From Azolla pinnata (lineage: Eukaryota; Streptophyta; Polypodiopsida; Salviniales; Salviniaceae), in the NCBI GenBank assembly GCA_037176905.1, contig JBBBWG010010090.1, forward strand, positions 1 to 22,075: 22,075 nucleotides of DNA, read 5' to 3'. Positions within the stretch are counted from its first letter, which is position 1; the number at the start of each line of letters is the position of its first letter. The notes beneath the pieces were generated by a model. The model was not told the DNA's origin and ran no database searches. It saw nothing but the letters and a program-made list of their open reading frames with translations. The position numbers and the translations under genes were made by a program. Below, one piece after another: positions 9,061 through 18,346 of the stretch.

Positions 9061-9352
9061 CAATAAAAACAGCAAATATCTAGCAACACTCACGGTAACT
9101 TTCTAGCAAAGGATGCGGCAAACATGCTGCAATAGACGCAGCAAACGTCTAGCAAAAGTCGCGGCAAATTTGCAGCAAAACAGTCGGCAAACTTGCAGCA
9201 ACAGACGCAACAAATGTCCAGCAACGCTCACGGCAAAGTTCCAACAAATTTCCAGCAAACGTCCAGCAACACTAGCGGCAAAGTTGTAGTAAAACTCACG
9301 GCAGATTGCGCGGCAAAGGTTTGGCAAAACTTGTTGCAATAATCGCGGCAAA
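9061..9352 (+). repeat. 292-bp direct duplication, copy 2
   Basis: This is the second copy of the block at 8275-8566. Several of the differences are CG in copy 1 against CA in copy 2 (for example CTCGCGG/CTCACGG), as expected of decay at methylated CpG. Confidence 0.9.
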
Positions 9353-9417
9353 GCTCACGGTAACGACACGGCAACAACACCGCAATGTTGCGGTAAAAAA
9401 TCCAGAAAACCTCCTGG

Positions 9418-9459
9418 TTTAGGGTTTAGGGTTTAGGGTTTAGGGTTTAGGGTTTAGGG
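9418..9459 (+). repeat. Six perfect TTTAGGG units
   Basis: Six uninterrupted plant telomere units lie between the end of the right subterminal array and the inner edge of the right inverted-repeat arm (9465). This is the longest perfect run in the window. Confidence 0.97.
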
Positions 9460-9464
9460 TTAAG

Positions 9465-10028
9465 ACTCCAAACCGTGTCTTTGTCTGGTAGGTTTTAAGC
9501 TACTTTTACCCTCGATGGTTTTGGAATTGAGTATCGACATGACGAACGATTACACCTATGCTACCTCCACACGCATCGACAATACGCATGATTGAGCGAA
9601 CCTCAAACCTTCATCAGTCTTGCCTCTTGTTGATGACACGTTACATTTGGAGAGGCCGTGAGTCAGACCTCCATGATTTGCCTCTGGTTCAAACCGCTTA
9701 ACTTTTTGATACTACTTCTTACGAACGCCTCACATAATGCCTTGCACACAAGATGTGAATAGAAAGATGTTTAGGTGCAACACTGCATACATGGATGCTC
9801 TCACGAAAGTCCTTGTCCTCCACGTGAGCATCGCTAGCCACGTGTTCGTGCTGGTGTGGGACTCGTACTAATTTTGATGCACGTAATGTACAGACCCTTG
9901 TGGGGACATGAAGAATATCATTGTCATGGATCATTGTTCCCATCAAAAGTCGATTGTCCCTTGCAAACGAGCTAAGAACGGACAATGGGAGTCCACAGGA
10001 ATACGCTAGAAGATGGTGCATTTCTTGA
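9465..10028 (-). repeat. Right arm of the long inverted repeat
   Basis: This is the reverse complement of 1-633. The inner edge (actccaaacc) is sharp and lies five bases from the telomere-type run. The outer edge cannot be set, because the left copy is cut by the start of the window. The minus-strand frame covering the outer 300 bases of the arm continues rightward to about 10102 without a stop. Confidence 0.85.
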
Positions 10029-10160
10029 AATGCGTCCATGCAAAATTGATGGGCTCCCCTTGGTTTCTCTTTAGTTGGCAGGTCAATCTTGATTACGCGC
10101 ATCTGATCGAGTAGGCCGCAAGGTTGGAGAACTGCTATATGAATGGGTAGCTAGTAATCA
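9950..10160 (-). pseudogene. Possible NB-ARC (NLR) gene fragment
   Basis: Read on the minus strand, the pieces are LITSYPF near 10160, then, in another frame, AVLQPCGLLDQMRVIKIDLP, then FCMDAFQEM and AYSCGLPLSVLSSFARDN. Their order and spacing fit the end of an NB-ARC domain: a 'TSR...VL' strand, 'M.V..V..L...E...LFC..AF' and the 'C.GLPL' motif. The P-loop and kinase-2 motifs and leucine-rich repeats were not found. After FARDN the resemblance ends. The match is from memory of the family and is partial. The left arm of the inverted repeat carries the GLPL part too. A chance likeness is possible. Confidence 0.35.
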
Positions 10161-10555
10161 AGCTACTAGAGAAAGAATAGTGTGTTTACACTCTCCTTGG
10201 TGCGATTTCTCAAAAACAATCGACAAGCGGCGTTGACATGTGAGCAATTTAAATTCATGTTCAATCTTGATGTTCGACATGGGTACAAGTGAACTACGTG
10301 CACCTTCAATAATATCAATCCCAGAAGCATGGAATGATGAAATGTATAGTAGCGACCACAACCCATCCTCCGACCACAACCCATCCTCATTTGATGATAT
10401 GTATCGCATTTGCGAAGGTCTTGCTTGGAGTCGACATTGTGTCCTCAACATCATCGTTATCATGCGTTAAAGCATCCGAAGTCATAGTCGCACTCAGAAA
10501 AAATCATCTTCCTGACCAACAATTTGTTGAGAAACAAGCTCAACAAGAGAAAGTG
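10161..10555. other. No confident gene; short tandem duplication
   Basis: Open frames of 75-101 codons occur on both strands but show no family resemblance and overlap each other. An 18-bp unit (cgaccacaacccatcctc) is perfectly duplicated at 10353-10370 and 10371-10388. Confidence 0.5.
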
Positions 10556-10856
10556 TTTTGACTATTAGAAATTGCGATTATGTGAATAGCTATTATAATA
10601 GAGGTAATGCGAAGTTATAACTCTAGCTACTAATCCTACTATATAAGCCACTCACAATCCTTTTTTGTAAGTGAATATGCAAGTGAACAAGAAACATAGT
10701 TCCACTCTTCTACTAATCAAAGCAAGTGTTTTTTTGCTGCTCCACAGGTGTGTCTCCTCCTCCCCCTTACTGTCTTCAATCTCGCATGATCTGCCCACCA
10801 CATGTCTGCTGTTGCTTAAAGAATAGCCACAACTATTCTTAACATGGTATCAGAGC
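10556..10856 (+). mobile_element. Copia-type LTR fossil with primer-binding site
   Basis: The word TGGTATCAGAGC at 10845-10856 is the classic plant Ty1/Copia primer-binding site, complementary to the end of initiator Met tRNA. It follows directly on ...TTCTTAACA, the CA end of an LTR. A TATA box (tatataag, 10640-10647) lies at a fitting place inside the LTR. The LTR start is uncertain: TG dinucleotides at 10556 and 10581 are both possible, giving a length of about 265-290 bases. No gag or pol followed by a second LTR was recognised in the window, so this is a fragment. Confidence 0.7.
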
Positions 10857-11122
10857 ATTGTTGCTGCTAAAAGAAAGGAGAAAAAATTGTCTTAAGTTTA
10901 CAGAAGTGAAGAGAATGCAAAAATGAGAATATTTCTCCATTTGCTAAATAAGAGGTATTGGTTGGGTAAATCTAGAGCTACTTGGTAGCTGAAATACAAT
11001 CATTTGTTATGCTGAATCAGAGATGTTCTTCTCTAATCTGAATCACTACTGTTTGCTGGCTGAATGAGAGCAGTTTGCTTCATCCATTGATAGAGATATT
11101 CATACATACACATACATATATA
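10857..11122. other. No gene seen between the LTR and the LINE
   Basis: This is AT-rich sequence after the primer-binding site. It contains CTGAAT/GCTGAATGAGAG words and ends in a short CATACATA tract, the outer part of the microsatellite into which the LINE appears to have inserted. Confidence 0.45.
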
Positions 11123-11133
11123 ACACTACTTTC

Positions 11134-11906
11134 TTTCTTTCTTTTGTCCAAAATTTATCGTGTCATTAGTTATAAAGAGTGTCAACTGGCTACAATAACC
11201 GAAATGGGTAAATCATATAAATTGTGTGTGTCCACTACTAAGGAGGTGGAAAAAGCCATCTAAGAGAAGAATAATTCTATATAAGAACATTATTATATAT
11301 CTCAAAATATAAGATTGATACCATTGTTTATAAAACATATCATGGGCTAAACGATCAATAATACTATCATATTGGCATTTAATAGTGTGAATAAACATGG
11401 ACCAAATTTCTTCAATTACCTCAATAAGAGGTGTTGGTTAATTTTGAAAGACATTTGCACATTTGGATTTCCATATCACCCACATAGTAGAAGCACTAAT
11501 AGTTTCTCACAAGGGAAGAAATCTGTCTTTAAATTCTTGTCCTACGAAAGGATGTAATAACACAGTCAGTATCTGTGTATTGGAACTGTCAAGGTAAAAA
11601 ACTTGATTGTGTAAATCACCATCATATTATATCATCACTTCTAATAAAAAAGAGGACCGAGCTATTGAACTCCCATGCAAACACTCCTTCTTCTCCCTTG
11701 TATATTAAAATGTGAAGTATCATTTTCCAAATTTGTTGCGCATACATACAACTCCATAAATAATGATACAATGTTTCTCACGCATGGCCACATAATTTAC
11801 AAGAAGCGTTATGCGCTGCTTTACTGGCCATGTGCGTACTGTAACAAACCAGTGCACAATTAACCATTGAAAAATTGTGAGCTTACGAGGTTGTAGGCAA
11901 TACAAG
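11134..11906 (-). mobile_element. 5'-truncated LINE with target-site duplication
   Basis: Read on the minus strand, 11905-11720 encodes the zinc-binding region found after plant LINE reverse transcriptases: IFQWLIVHWFVTVRTWPVK, then CKLCGHA, a stop, ETLYHYLWSC and AQQIWK. This fits 'W.......VRTW.....I......C.LCG...ET..H....C.....W'. Further on, STMWVIWKSKCANVFQN (near 11480) matches the 'W.IWK.RN..VF' segment that usually follows. The frame changes between WPVK and CKLCG, and stops are present, so it is dead. Flanking copies of ACACTACTTTC at 11123-11133 and 11907-11917 look like the target-site duplication. The low-coordinate end reads AAAGAAAG on the minus strand, fitting the 3' tail. The reverse transcriptase itself is missing, so about 770 bases of the 3' end were inserted. 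Confidence 0.75.
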
Positions 11907-11939
11907 ACACTACTTTCCTTTCATCCATTTGTAATTTCA

Positions 11940-12530
11940 CACCATTCATGCATATGCATACATGTACATATAGAGATACTTCATCCATTCATAATTTCAT
12001 ACAGACATTCATACATACACGGTTGCACACACACATACATACATGCACAATATACACACGGTTGCACACACACATACATACATGCACAATATACACACGG
12101 TTGCACACACACATACATACATGCACAATACACACGCATACATACACATGCACAATATACACACATTTGCACACATACATACATACATGCACAATATACA
12201 CACATTTGCACACATACATACATACATAAACAATATACATACGCATGGCACGCACACATGCATTGCACACATACAGACTCATTGCACGCATACATACACA
12301 TTGCGCGCATACATACGCATTGCACACATACAGACTCATTGCACGCATACATACACAGTGCACGCATACCTGCACACACATATACATGTATGCACAGTCT
12401 GCATACATACATACAACACGCATTGCACGCATACATGCACACGCATACACATACATACATGCAAACACACATACGTTCTGCATCATCGTCTTTGTCGCAC
12501 ACGCACACGCACACAGACACAGACACGCAC
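11940..12530 (+). repeat. CATA/CACA microsatellite with 39-bp units
   Basis: This is nearly 600 bases of CATACATA and CACACA words. From 12021 a 39-bp unit starting GGTTGCACACACACATAC repeats perfectly at 12021, 12060 and 12099, then continues in diverged forms (TTTGCACACATACATAC, ATTGCACGCATACAT) to about 12450. The long His/Thr/Tyr-rich frames on the plus strand and Cys/Val-rich frames on the minus strand arise from the repeat and are not genes. It ends about 60 bases before the first exon of the NERD gene. Confidence 0.92.
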
Positions 12531-12592
12531 GATCCATGAAGAACAGCGCCAGGCATCGAAGAGCAGAACCCCGTATGAACCGGAGCAGTTAT

Positions 12593-15500
12593 ATGTGGGG
12601 AAATCTCCTGGTCATGCTCTGGGGAATTCGAATGATTTATAGGTTGGTTCGCCGCCATGGCTCCGCTGATTCCTCAGATGGAGCTTCTGGGCTCCTCAAC
12701 CTCACCGTAGCCAGAGTGTAAGCTTCTCTCTCCCTTTTCCTGCATTTCCCGATGCATCTGTCTATTTGTGTGGCAAGGCATGCACTTCCCATTTGTGTCG
12801 GTAGCACATGTTTGTTTTTCTGCATAGCTATTTGTGTGTCTTGTACCGAATCAAGGGTACTGTCATTGTTTGCATTTGTGTATGTATGCATGTATGTGGG
12901 CACTTAATATATATGCGTTTAATGTGTATGTATGTATCTATTACGTATCTAGGTAGGTTTCTTATCTCTGCGCGCGTGTATATAACTAGGTAGGTAGGTG
13001 ATTGTGTATGTGTGTGTTTGTACGTACAAATGTACGCATGTACGTACATGTATATGTATGTGTGCACATATTGTGTGTATGCGTGCTTCTGGATATGTCC
13101 ACTCTACAGGAAATACAGAAAATTTTCAGCATTATTTGCTTGCTTGGCATACTACCTCTTGTTATGAAGAATTTTAGCAAGTGTATATGCACCTGGATAT
13201 GGATGTTTATATGTTATAAGGATGTTTGTATGCATTTTATGCGGATGTAAGTGTGCATATTCTATGTAAATAGTTGAGTAATTGGTGTTCTTACTGATGC
13301 TAACTACGAAGTAGTGAGACTCTATCCTTATGGCAATATTTTGGGCAGTTTTCAAGTTGTATATGGAGGATCTATATATCAATCTTTGCGTATACCTGAC
13401 ACAGGTGGACATGGCTATCAAACCCTAGATGCTCTTCTGCTGACTGACAGGTGAAACCTTTGCAACGTTTTGCGGTGTATTATGGAATGATTTGAGTATT
13501 GTGATGAAATGTACGATCCTTGATGCAGAGAACTATATGTATTCTCTGTCCAAAATCTCTCTGGAACTGTGAAAATTCGCAATGATGGGACCTGGTTGGA
13601 GATAGGCTCGAACGGGAAGGTGATAGTGCATCCAAATATGGTGAGACGTGTATATTTCATACTCCTAATTATTTTTAATGAACAATAGGGAGGTTTAATA
13701 ATGTGTGGCAGACAGTTTACGTCTCTTTAGATGAAAGTAACATAACAAGAGTCAGTTGCTGTGTGAAGAAAGATTGAGTTAAATTGTTTTCAAATTGCCA
13801 GTTAGTCATCCAAAATTAGATCGTATTTGTTCATAGAACATTCAAACGTACCATCAGTTTTGATGAAAGCTAGCAAGTGCATTATGCCTCTTCCAGCATC
13901 AGGATTACCCTGTAGGAGTAATATTTCTTCGTATTGACCATGATGTTTTATGAGCTTAACTTTATTTTCCAGGTTTTACAACTCCGGGAGAAGGTTTCTG
14001 TATTAGCAGACTATATATCTAGAAGGGGAGTTACAATATCTCCTGAAGCTATTAAGCCATTAGTAGTTTTTTCCAATCCAACGGCTAGGTATTTCAAATT
14101 CTATCTATCTTCTTGCTTTACTCCTCGATTTTTTAAAGTATGCGGTTATGCCCTATAATGATTGCACTAGACCTGTGTTGTGTATTCTCATTCTTTTATA
14201 GAGCCACTATTGCCTGAGGAATTCTAGACATTCAACCCTGTTAAGAACTTGTTTGGTTTCAAGGAGATGTGAACAACTTATTACCAAACATTAGGCCAAA
14301 AAAAGGATTAGAATAGTGAAAGTATTAGGATAGAGGGACTTGAGACACTCCAACTACCCCCAAGTTATGTACTAGACATAGTCGACCTTCCATTGATGTC
14401 CCATACTGCCGGATATAAGGGGGACTAGTACCTTGGAGATGTCGACACGAGAGCCTTGCCACATCATGAGTGCCTCCGACTTCAGCCTTACGACATGATC
14501 AATCTTATGTGTTATGGGGTAGCTAGTCCCCATATTTATATATCTCCCAAAGCTGTATATATGGAGAAATGCCTTTTTTAAAAGACATGCAACCCATCCT
14601 GTAGTTATCTAGCTACAGGATAGGTTGCATGCACGCACAAGCTTTCCCTCCATCTAATTAGGTTAGCCGCTTTATAACATTAGAAATCCATCCAATTCCT
14701 CTAGGATATGCAAATAACAATGATCTTTGCCGGCCTACATTATGTGTACATAACAAACCCCCTACCACATTAGCCCACTCTCGTTCATAGGAACAGGACA
14801 TGGGATCCCAATGTATAAATAGCACATGCAACTCACAGAATTTCCAACTGTGAGTCTCAATTTAATAACAGCTTTATGTATGAGAAACTTGTATTGGTTC
14901 TACTTTGATTCTGACCAAGTCAACCAACATATATATTCCTCATTTTGAAGATGCATTGAAAGGCATAAAAGCTATGCCTGACTGATTCTTTCAGGGAAAA
15001 ATGTAAAGGTTAAGATAGAAGTGTTTTCCAAGGGGCAAAAATTGACGTAACAATCACTTCTCATACTGTGCACAATGTTTATATCGTTTATATTATGGGT
15101 CAAGTGAAACCCAGTCCACATTATTAAGGTCATTTTATAAAACTGTTAAAAACTTGTCTACAATCAACATTTATTCCAAACTTCTTAAGGAAAGGGCATT
15201 CTGGTGATGCCTCATGTTGATTTGTGGTTGAAAAAAACTGTTTCTTCATGTACTTAGTTGGAATTGTTGTAATGGCCATCAACTACAAGCATAGTGTTGA
15301 ATCTGAAATCCCCCTTAAGCAAGTGAGATTCAGGTTTATAAGGCAGGCTTTGGCTGCGATATACCTAGCTCATTGCTGAATTTCCTAAACCTACCTCACT
15401 GGCAATTGCCCTTTCCCTAGCAGGCCATGGCAATGCCAAACCATCACTCCATTTAACAGAGGTTATGAATTGCATCTTCTCTTATTTAGGGATCCACCTG

Positions 15501-18346
15501 ATTCCTGCCTTTTCAAGGACAACAAACGTGTGCATTAGAAACGGAGCTCAGCAATTTGATTCTACTCTAGATACAAGTTTAGCTGTCAAGACCCTAAGTT
15601 CTTCATACCAGCTGGACCTAACGAAAGTGGATTGTGTATGGATAAAACAGCTGAGTTATGCATTGGAGTCTTCTCCATAAAGACTGATGCAAATACTGTG
15701 TGCCACTGTCACTCAGGAAGTTTGCATCCTTATGACTCGAGGAGATAATTCCGTTTTCTGGTTGAGAAGCTAATCATTGCATATGACATTCAGCTCTATT
15801 ATGATAATACACATTTGTATGGGGAACTATCATTTATGTATTCTGTTAGTAATAAAGTTGTTTCTGTGAATATGTTGCTCTTTCACTGAATCATAGTGCT
15901 CAATGTTATTTCCTTTGATTGTTTGTCTATTTTGGTTCAGATTTGTGGGTTATTTTCACAGATGCTGAAAATATTCTTGTTATGTCTTCTCCCGCTAGTC
16001 CTGGGTTCACTATAGATGTTGAATTTTTCCATTATCTCTTCCTCTGTTATCTCTCATGACCATTCCATCCCTTCTGATTTTATGATACTCCCCAATGTTT
16101 GTATGCCTTAAGGAGGTACCATCCTCCTTCACAATAACAAAATCTTATGTCTTCTGTTTATATCAGCTTAAATATTCCATCATTATATCTTCCATTTATT
16201 AGCATAATTATTTGTCGACCATATCTTCTCATGTTACTCTCATGAACATTCTATCCTTGCTGATTTTACAATATCCCCAGCATGATTGGTTGCTTCATAT
16301 CTATATACATCCCATACAAATTTTTAAAGGAGGTAAAATCCTCCGTCACCATAGAAAATGCTTATAAATCTTATGTACCATCACCTACAGCTTCTTCGTG
16401 GGTAACTTTAGTTTTCTTGTTCTTATAGGGAATTTGTGCATTCAGATTAATGAAGCAAAATATAAATTGTGCTGGGCAAGTTCCTGTAGAAAAAGTACAA
16501 ATTCTTTGTGCTTACTTTGTTTCTTTTGTTTCAACTTGCCTAAGCAATATATGAGTCATGCTTTGTGAATTACTGCAAGAAAAATTAAATGTCAAGGGAG
16601 CAGAGCATGATTCTGAGGTCACCTTTTTCAGGTTTCTCATAGCGATGCAAATTTTTCTTGTGCACCCGTCAAGTGGAAGTGAATGCATTTTACCTTTTAA
16701 TTTATTCATGCCTTGGGGAGCTAGTAACGACTGAATGAACTGAAGTGTAGTGAATTACGTTATATTGACATCTTCTACCAGACAAATGGTTGTTTGTTGA
16801 ACCCTGGCATTCTTTTGTTGTCCATGTAAGAAAGTTAGTTTTAATAGATGATGAGTCTGTTATTGCTATGTAGTATCTAGAGAGCATCTTGTATGACTGC
16901 AGTATGTCATTATCAGAATAAGTATAGTAGTATTGTGTTCTTTACCATCTTGAATTGTCTTGGTTTATTTCTCCTTTTGACTCGTAGCTCATTTTTTGCA
17001 GTCCAGAACAAGAGATTCTTCTGCAGCCAGAGGTTCTTTCTTATGACAGATATGAGGATATTCAAACTAATATATCAGCAGCAAATATCTTGGGGATTCG
17101 GTCCACTGTTCCTGCAACTTCTAAAATAGCTCAACACCAACAGCTTCAGTACATCTTGAGCACAGCTCCAACCTGGGATAGGTAGAGCTCCATTTGTTTT
17201 TTAGTGTATACTTTGAACAGTTTTGTGAGCAATCACTGTTTCTGATACTTACACTATCCTTTGGTGGACAGGCTAGAGCTGCGTGGAGGTGGGAGCCTGT
17301 TTGGGGAATTTCTACATTTCAAAGGCAAGGCTAGTGATTTGCATGCTTTGGGTGTTCCGAAGCGATCAAAAGTAAAGAAATATGAGGTCCTACATCCATG
17401 GGACATTTTGAGTTTGTTCGGTATGATGCATCTTTATCTCACTTTCTATTCTAAATCTCACTGTGATGATATATATTCACTGTACTTATAAAGCTCAAAA
17501 GTAATCAAACCATATGATAGAAGGAATCCTATCAAGAAAAATTTAGTTTTGTTTGGAAATTTTGAAATCTTGGAAATTAGCTTGGTGTGAGAATCTAGCT
17601 GGAGTCTAGCCACACGCTTTAATTTGTAAGCCAAGTACATCTGGTTAAGTACAGTATGCATAGCCAATAAACTGGAAAGAAAATGTTGCCCTATAATCCC
17701 TTTTCTTTTACGGTTCACTTTGCATGTGTCAAATCTTGCATAAATTGTCCTGGAGATATTTTAATAGCGTGGTCTTTGTAGCTGTGTACCTGAAAATCGC
17801 ACATTGCAAACTCGCTGCTCCAAAGAGCTTGGAATTGTGAAACGTAAAACCAGTGTAGCCTATTGATACATAACTTGTACCCACAATAACTTGTAGAACT
17901 TTTATTTCTTGTCAAAAATGGCAATACTTTGTAAATGGTGTCAATGAAGTTCTCATTACCTTTATTTTTTTACACTGTTGAAATTTCACCTTCACTTTCT
18001 GATTACTTAGATGAATAAGAAAAAATTTGTACTGTTTTCTTAATGTTGTAAACTATATAAAACTTTTCATTGAAGTTTACTATTAAAATATTTTTCTGGA
18101 AACCAATTCCTGTCGACCTCAATCTCTCTAAATAGTTTACTGATGCATAATGCAGGCATTCATACTGTGAGAGAAGTATCTGTCGTTTACACACTGCGTG
18201 ACTACAGGCAAGGTGGAGCTGCACAACCAGGAGAAGTCAAAATCGGAGTGAGAGGAGATCTTGAAATCGTATTTCAGGTGAACGGTTCTTCCAAGCCAAG
18301 GTCATATGAGCTTAAGGACATCAATGGTCTCTACTTGAGGGCCTGA
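12593..18346 (+). CDS. Plant NERD-domain membrane-anchored protein
   Basis: Seven exons: 12593-12717, 13319-13450, 13529-13640, 13973-14088, 17002-17181, 17272-17420 and 18156-18346. All introns are GT-AG, all phases join, and the total is 1005 bases (334 residues). Residues 1-20 (MWGNLLVMLWGIRMIYRL and on) form a membrane anchor followed by RR. The NERD domain covers about 55-215, with YGGSIYQSLRIPD, QTLDALLLTDRELYVFSVQ, NLSGTV, LQPEVLSYDRYEDI and ILSTAPTWDRLELRGGG. The conserved end is GEFLHFKGKASDLHALGVPK, VVYTLRDYRQGGA and IVFQVNGSSKPRSYELKD. Length and order match the plant family. NERD means nuclease-related domain, but the position of the catalytic E-x-K reads SVQ here, so nuclease activity is doubtful. 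Only the 13319 acceptor is uncertain: it fits the phase and follows a TGCTAAC branch-point-like word. Intron 4 is 2.9 kb. The cellular role is unknown. Confidence 0.88.
12880..13090 (+). repeat. TATG/TGTA microsatellite in intron 1 of the NERD gene
   Basis: Runs of GTATGTATG, GTAGGTAGG and GTACGTAC fill about 200 bases of intron 1. They are complementary in sense to the CATACATA array upstream of exon 1. Confidence 0.85.
14240..14900. other. Insertion-like block in intron 4, unassigned
   Basis: This part of the 2.9-kb intron 4 is richer in C and G than the rest. It has a TATA-like word (gtataaatag, 14813-14822) and several inverted words, such as ggggtagctagtcccc. It looks like an inserted repeat, perhaps a transposon end, but I found no coding part, primer site or target duplication. 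The rest of intron 4 (14900-17001) is AT-rich, with one 71-codon open frame (15465-15680) that resembles nothing I know. Confidence 0.3.
14586..14631. repeat. Hairpin with 19-bp arms in intron 4
   Basis: The arms catgcaacccatcctgtag (14586-14604) and ctacaggataggttgcatg (14613-14631) pair with one mismatch around an 8-base loop. It lies in the middle of the insertion-like block. A MITE-like or LTR-internal structure is possible. At this arm length a small-RNA precursor would be shorter than usual. Confidence 0.85.
16050..16376 (+). repeat. Imperfect direct duplication in intron 4
   Basis: The stretches 16050-16150 and 16237-16376 share the same order of words: CTCATGAxCATTC, TTGCTGATTTTA-like, a small GGAGG-N6-CCTCC hairpin (16110-16129 and 16329-16344), and AAATCTTATG at the end. 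The second copy is about 40 bases longer. The hairpin stem is kept while its loop differs (TACCAT and TAAAAT). Confidence 0.65.

Larger units (their letters stand above)
7956..9400 (+). repeat. Right subterminal array of GCGGCAAA/GCAGCAAA words
   Basis: About 1.4 kb is built from GCGGCAAA, GCAGCAAA, CCAGCAAA and TAGCAAAA words, spaced mostly 10-20 bases apart. Higher-order units recur: a block with GGAGCAATACATGCAACAAA followed by TATCTAGCAAAACTCGCGG appears near 8130, 8755 and 8940, with a shortened form near 8590. A 292-bp block at the two ends of the array is duplicated. The orientation is opposite to that of the left array at 1222-1530. The very long minus-strand frame (8304-9089), rich in Cys, Leu and Phe, exists because the repeat lacks stops in that frame. 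I do not call it a gene. Confidence 0.85.
1207..9464. mobile_element. Decayed CACTA (En/Spm-like) DNA transposon
   Basis: Two divergent gene relics identify the superfamily: a TNP2-type transposase on the minus strand (1610-4517) and a second gene on the plus strand (6175-7707). Both ends hold arrays of short GC(G/A)GCAAA words in inverted orientation (1222-1530 and 7956-9400), as expected of CACTA subterminal repeats. The stated limits are the inner edges of the long inverted repeat. I could not find terminal CACTA...TAGTG sequences at either edge, so the true ends are unknown, and the inverted-repeat arms may or may not belong to the element. The transposase has frameshifts, stops and large losses, so it is not autonomous. 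Confidence 0.8.

Noticed and set aside
8304-9089. 261-codon minus-strand frame rich in Cys, Leu and Phe
   Set aside because: It runs through the GCGGCAAA array, and its sequence repeats with the array. The lack of stops follows from the repeat unit, and neighbouring frames are open for the same reason.
11877-12721. Long His/Thr/Tyr frames on plus and Cys/Val frames on minus
   Set aside because: They are translations of the CATA/CACA microsatellite. Only the last part of one plus frame, from the ATG at 12593, is real coding sequence (NERD exon 1).
15465-15680. 71-codon open frame in intron 4
   Set aside because: No family resemblance, no splice sites joining it in phase to the neighbouring exons, and the exons on both sides join correctly without it.
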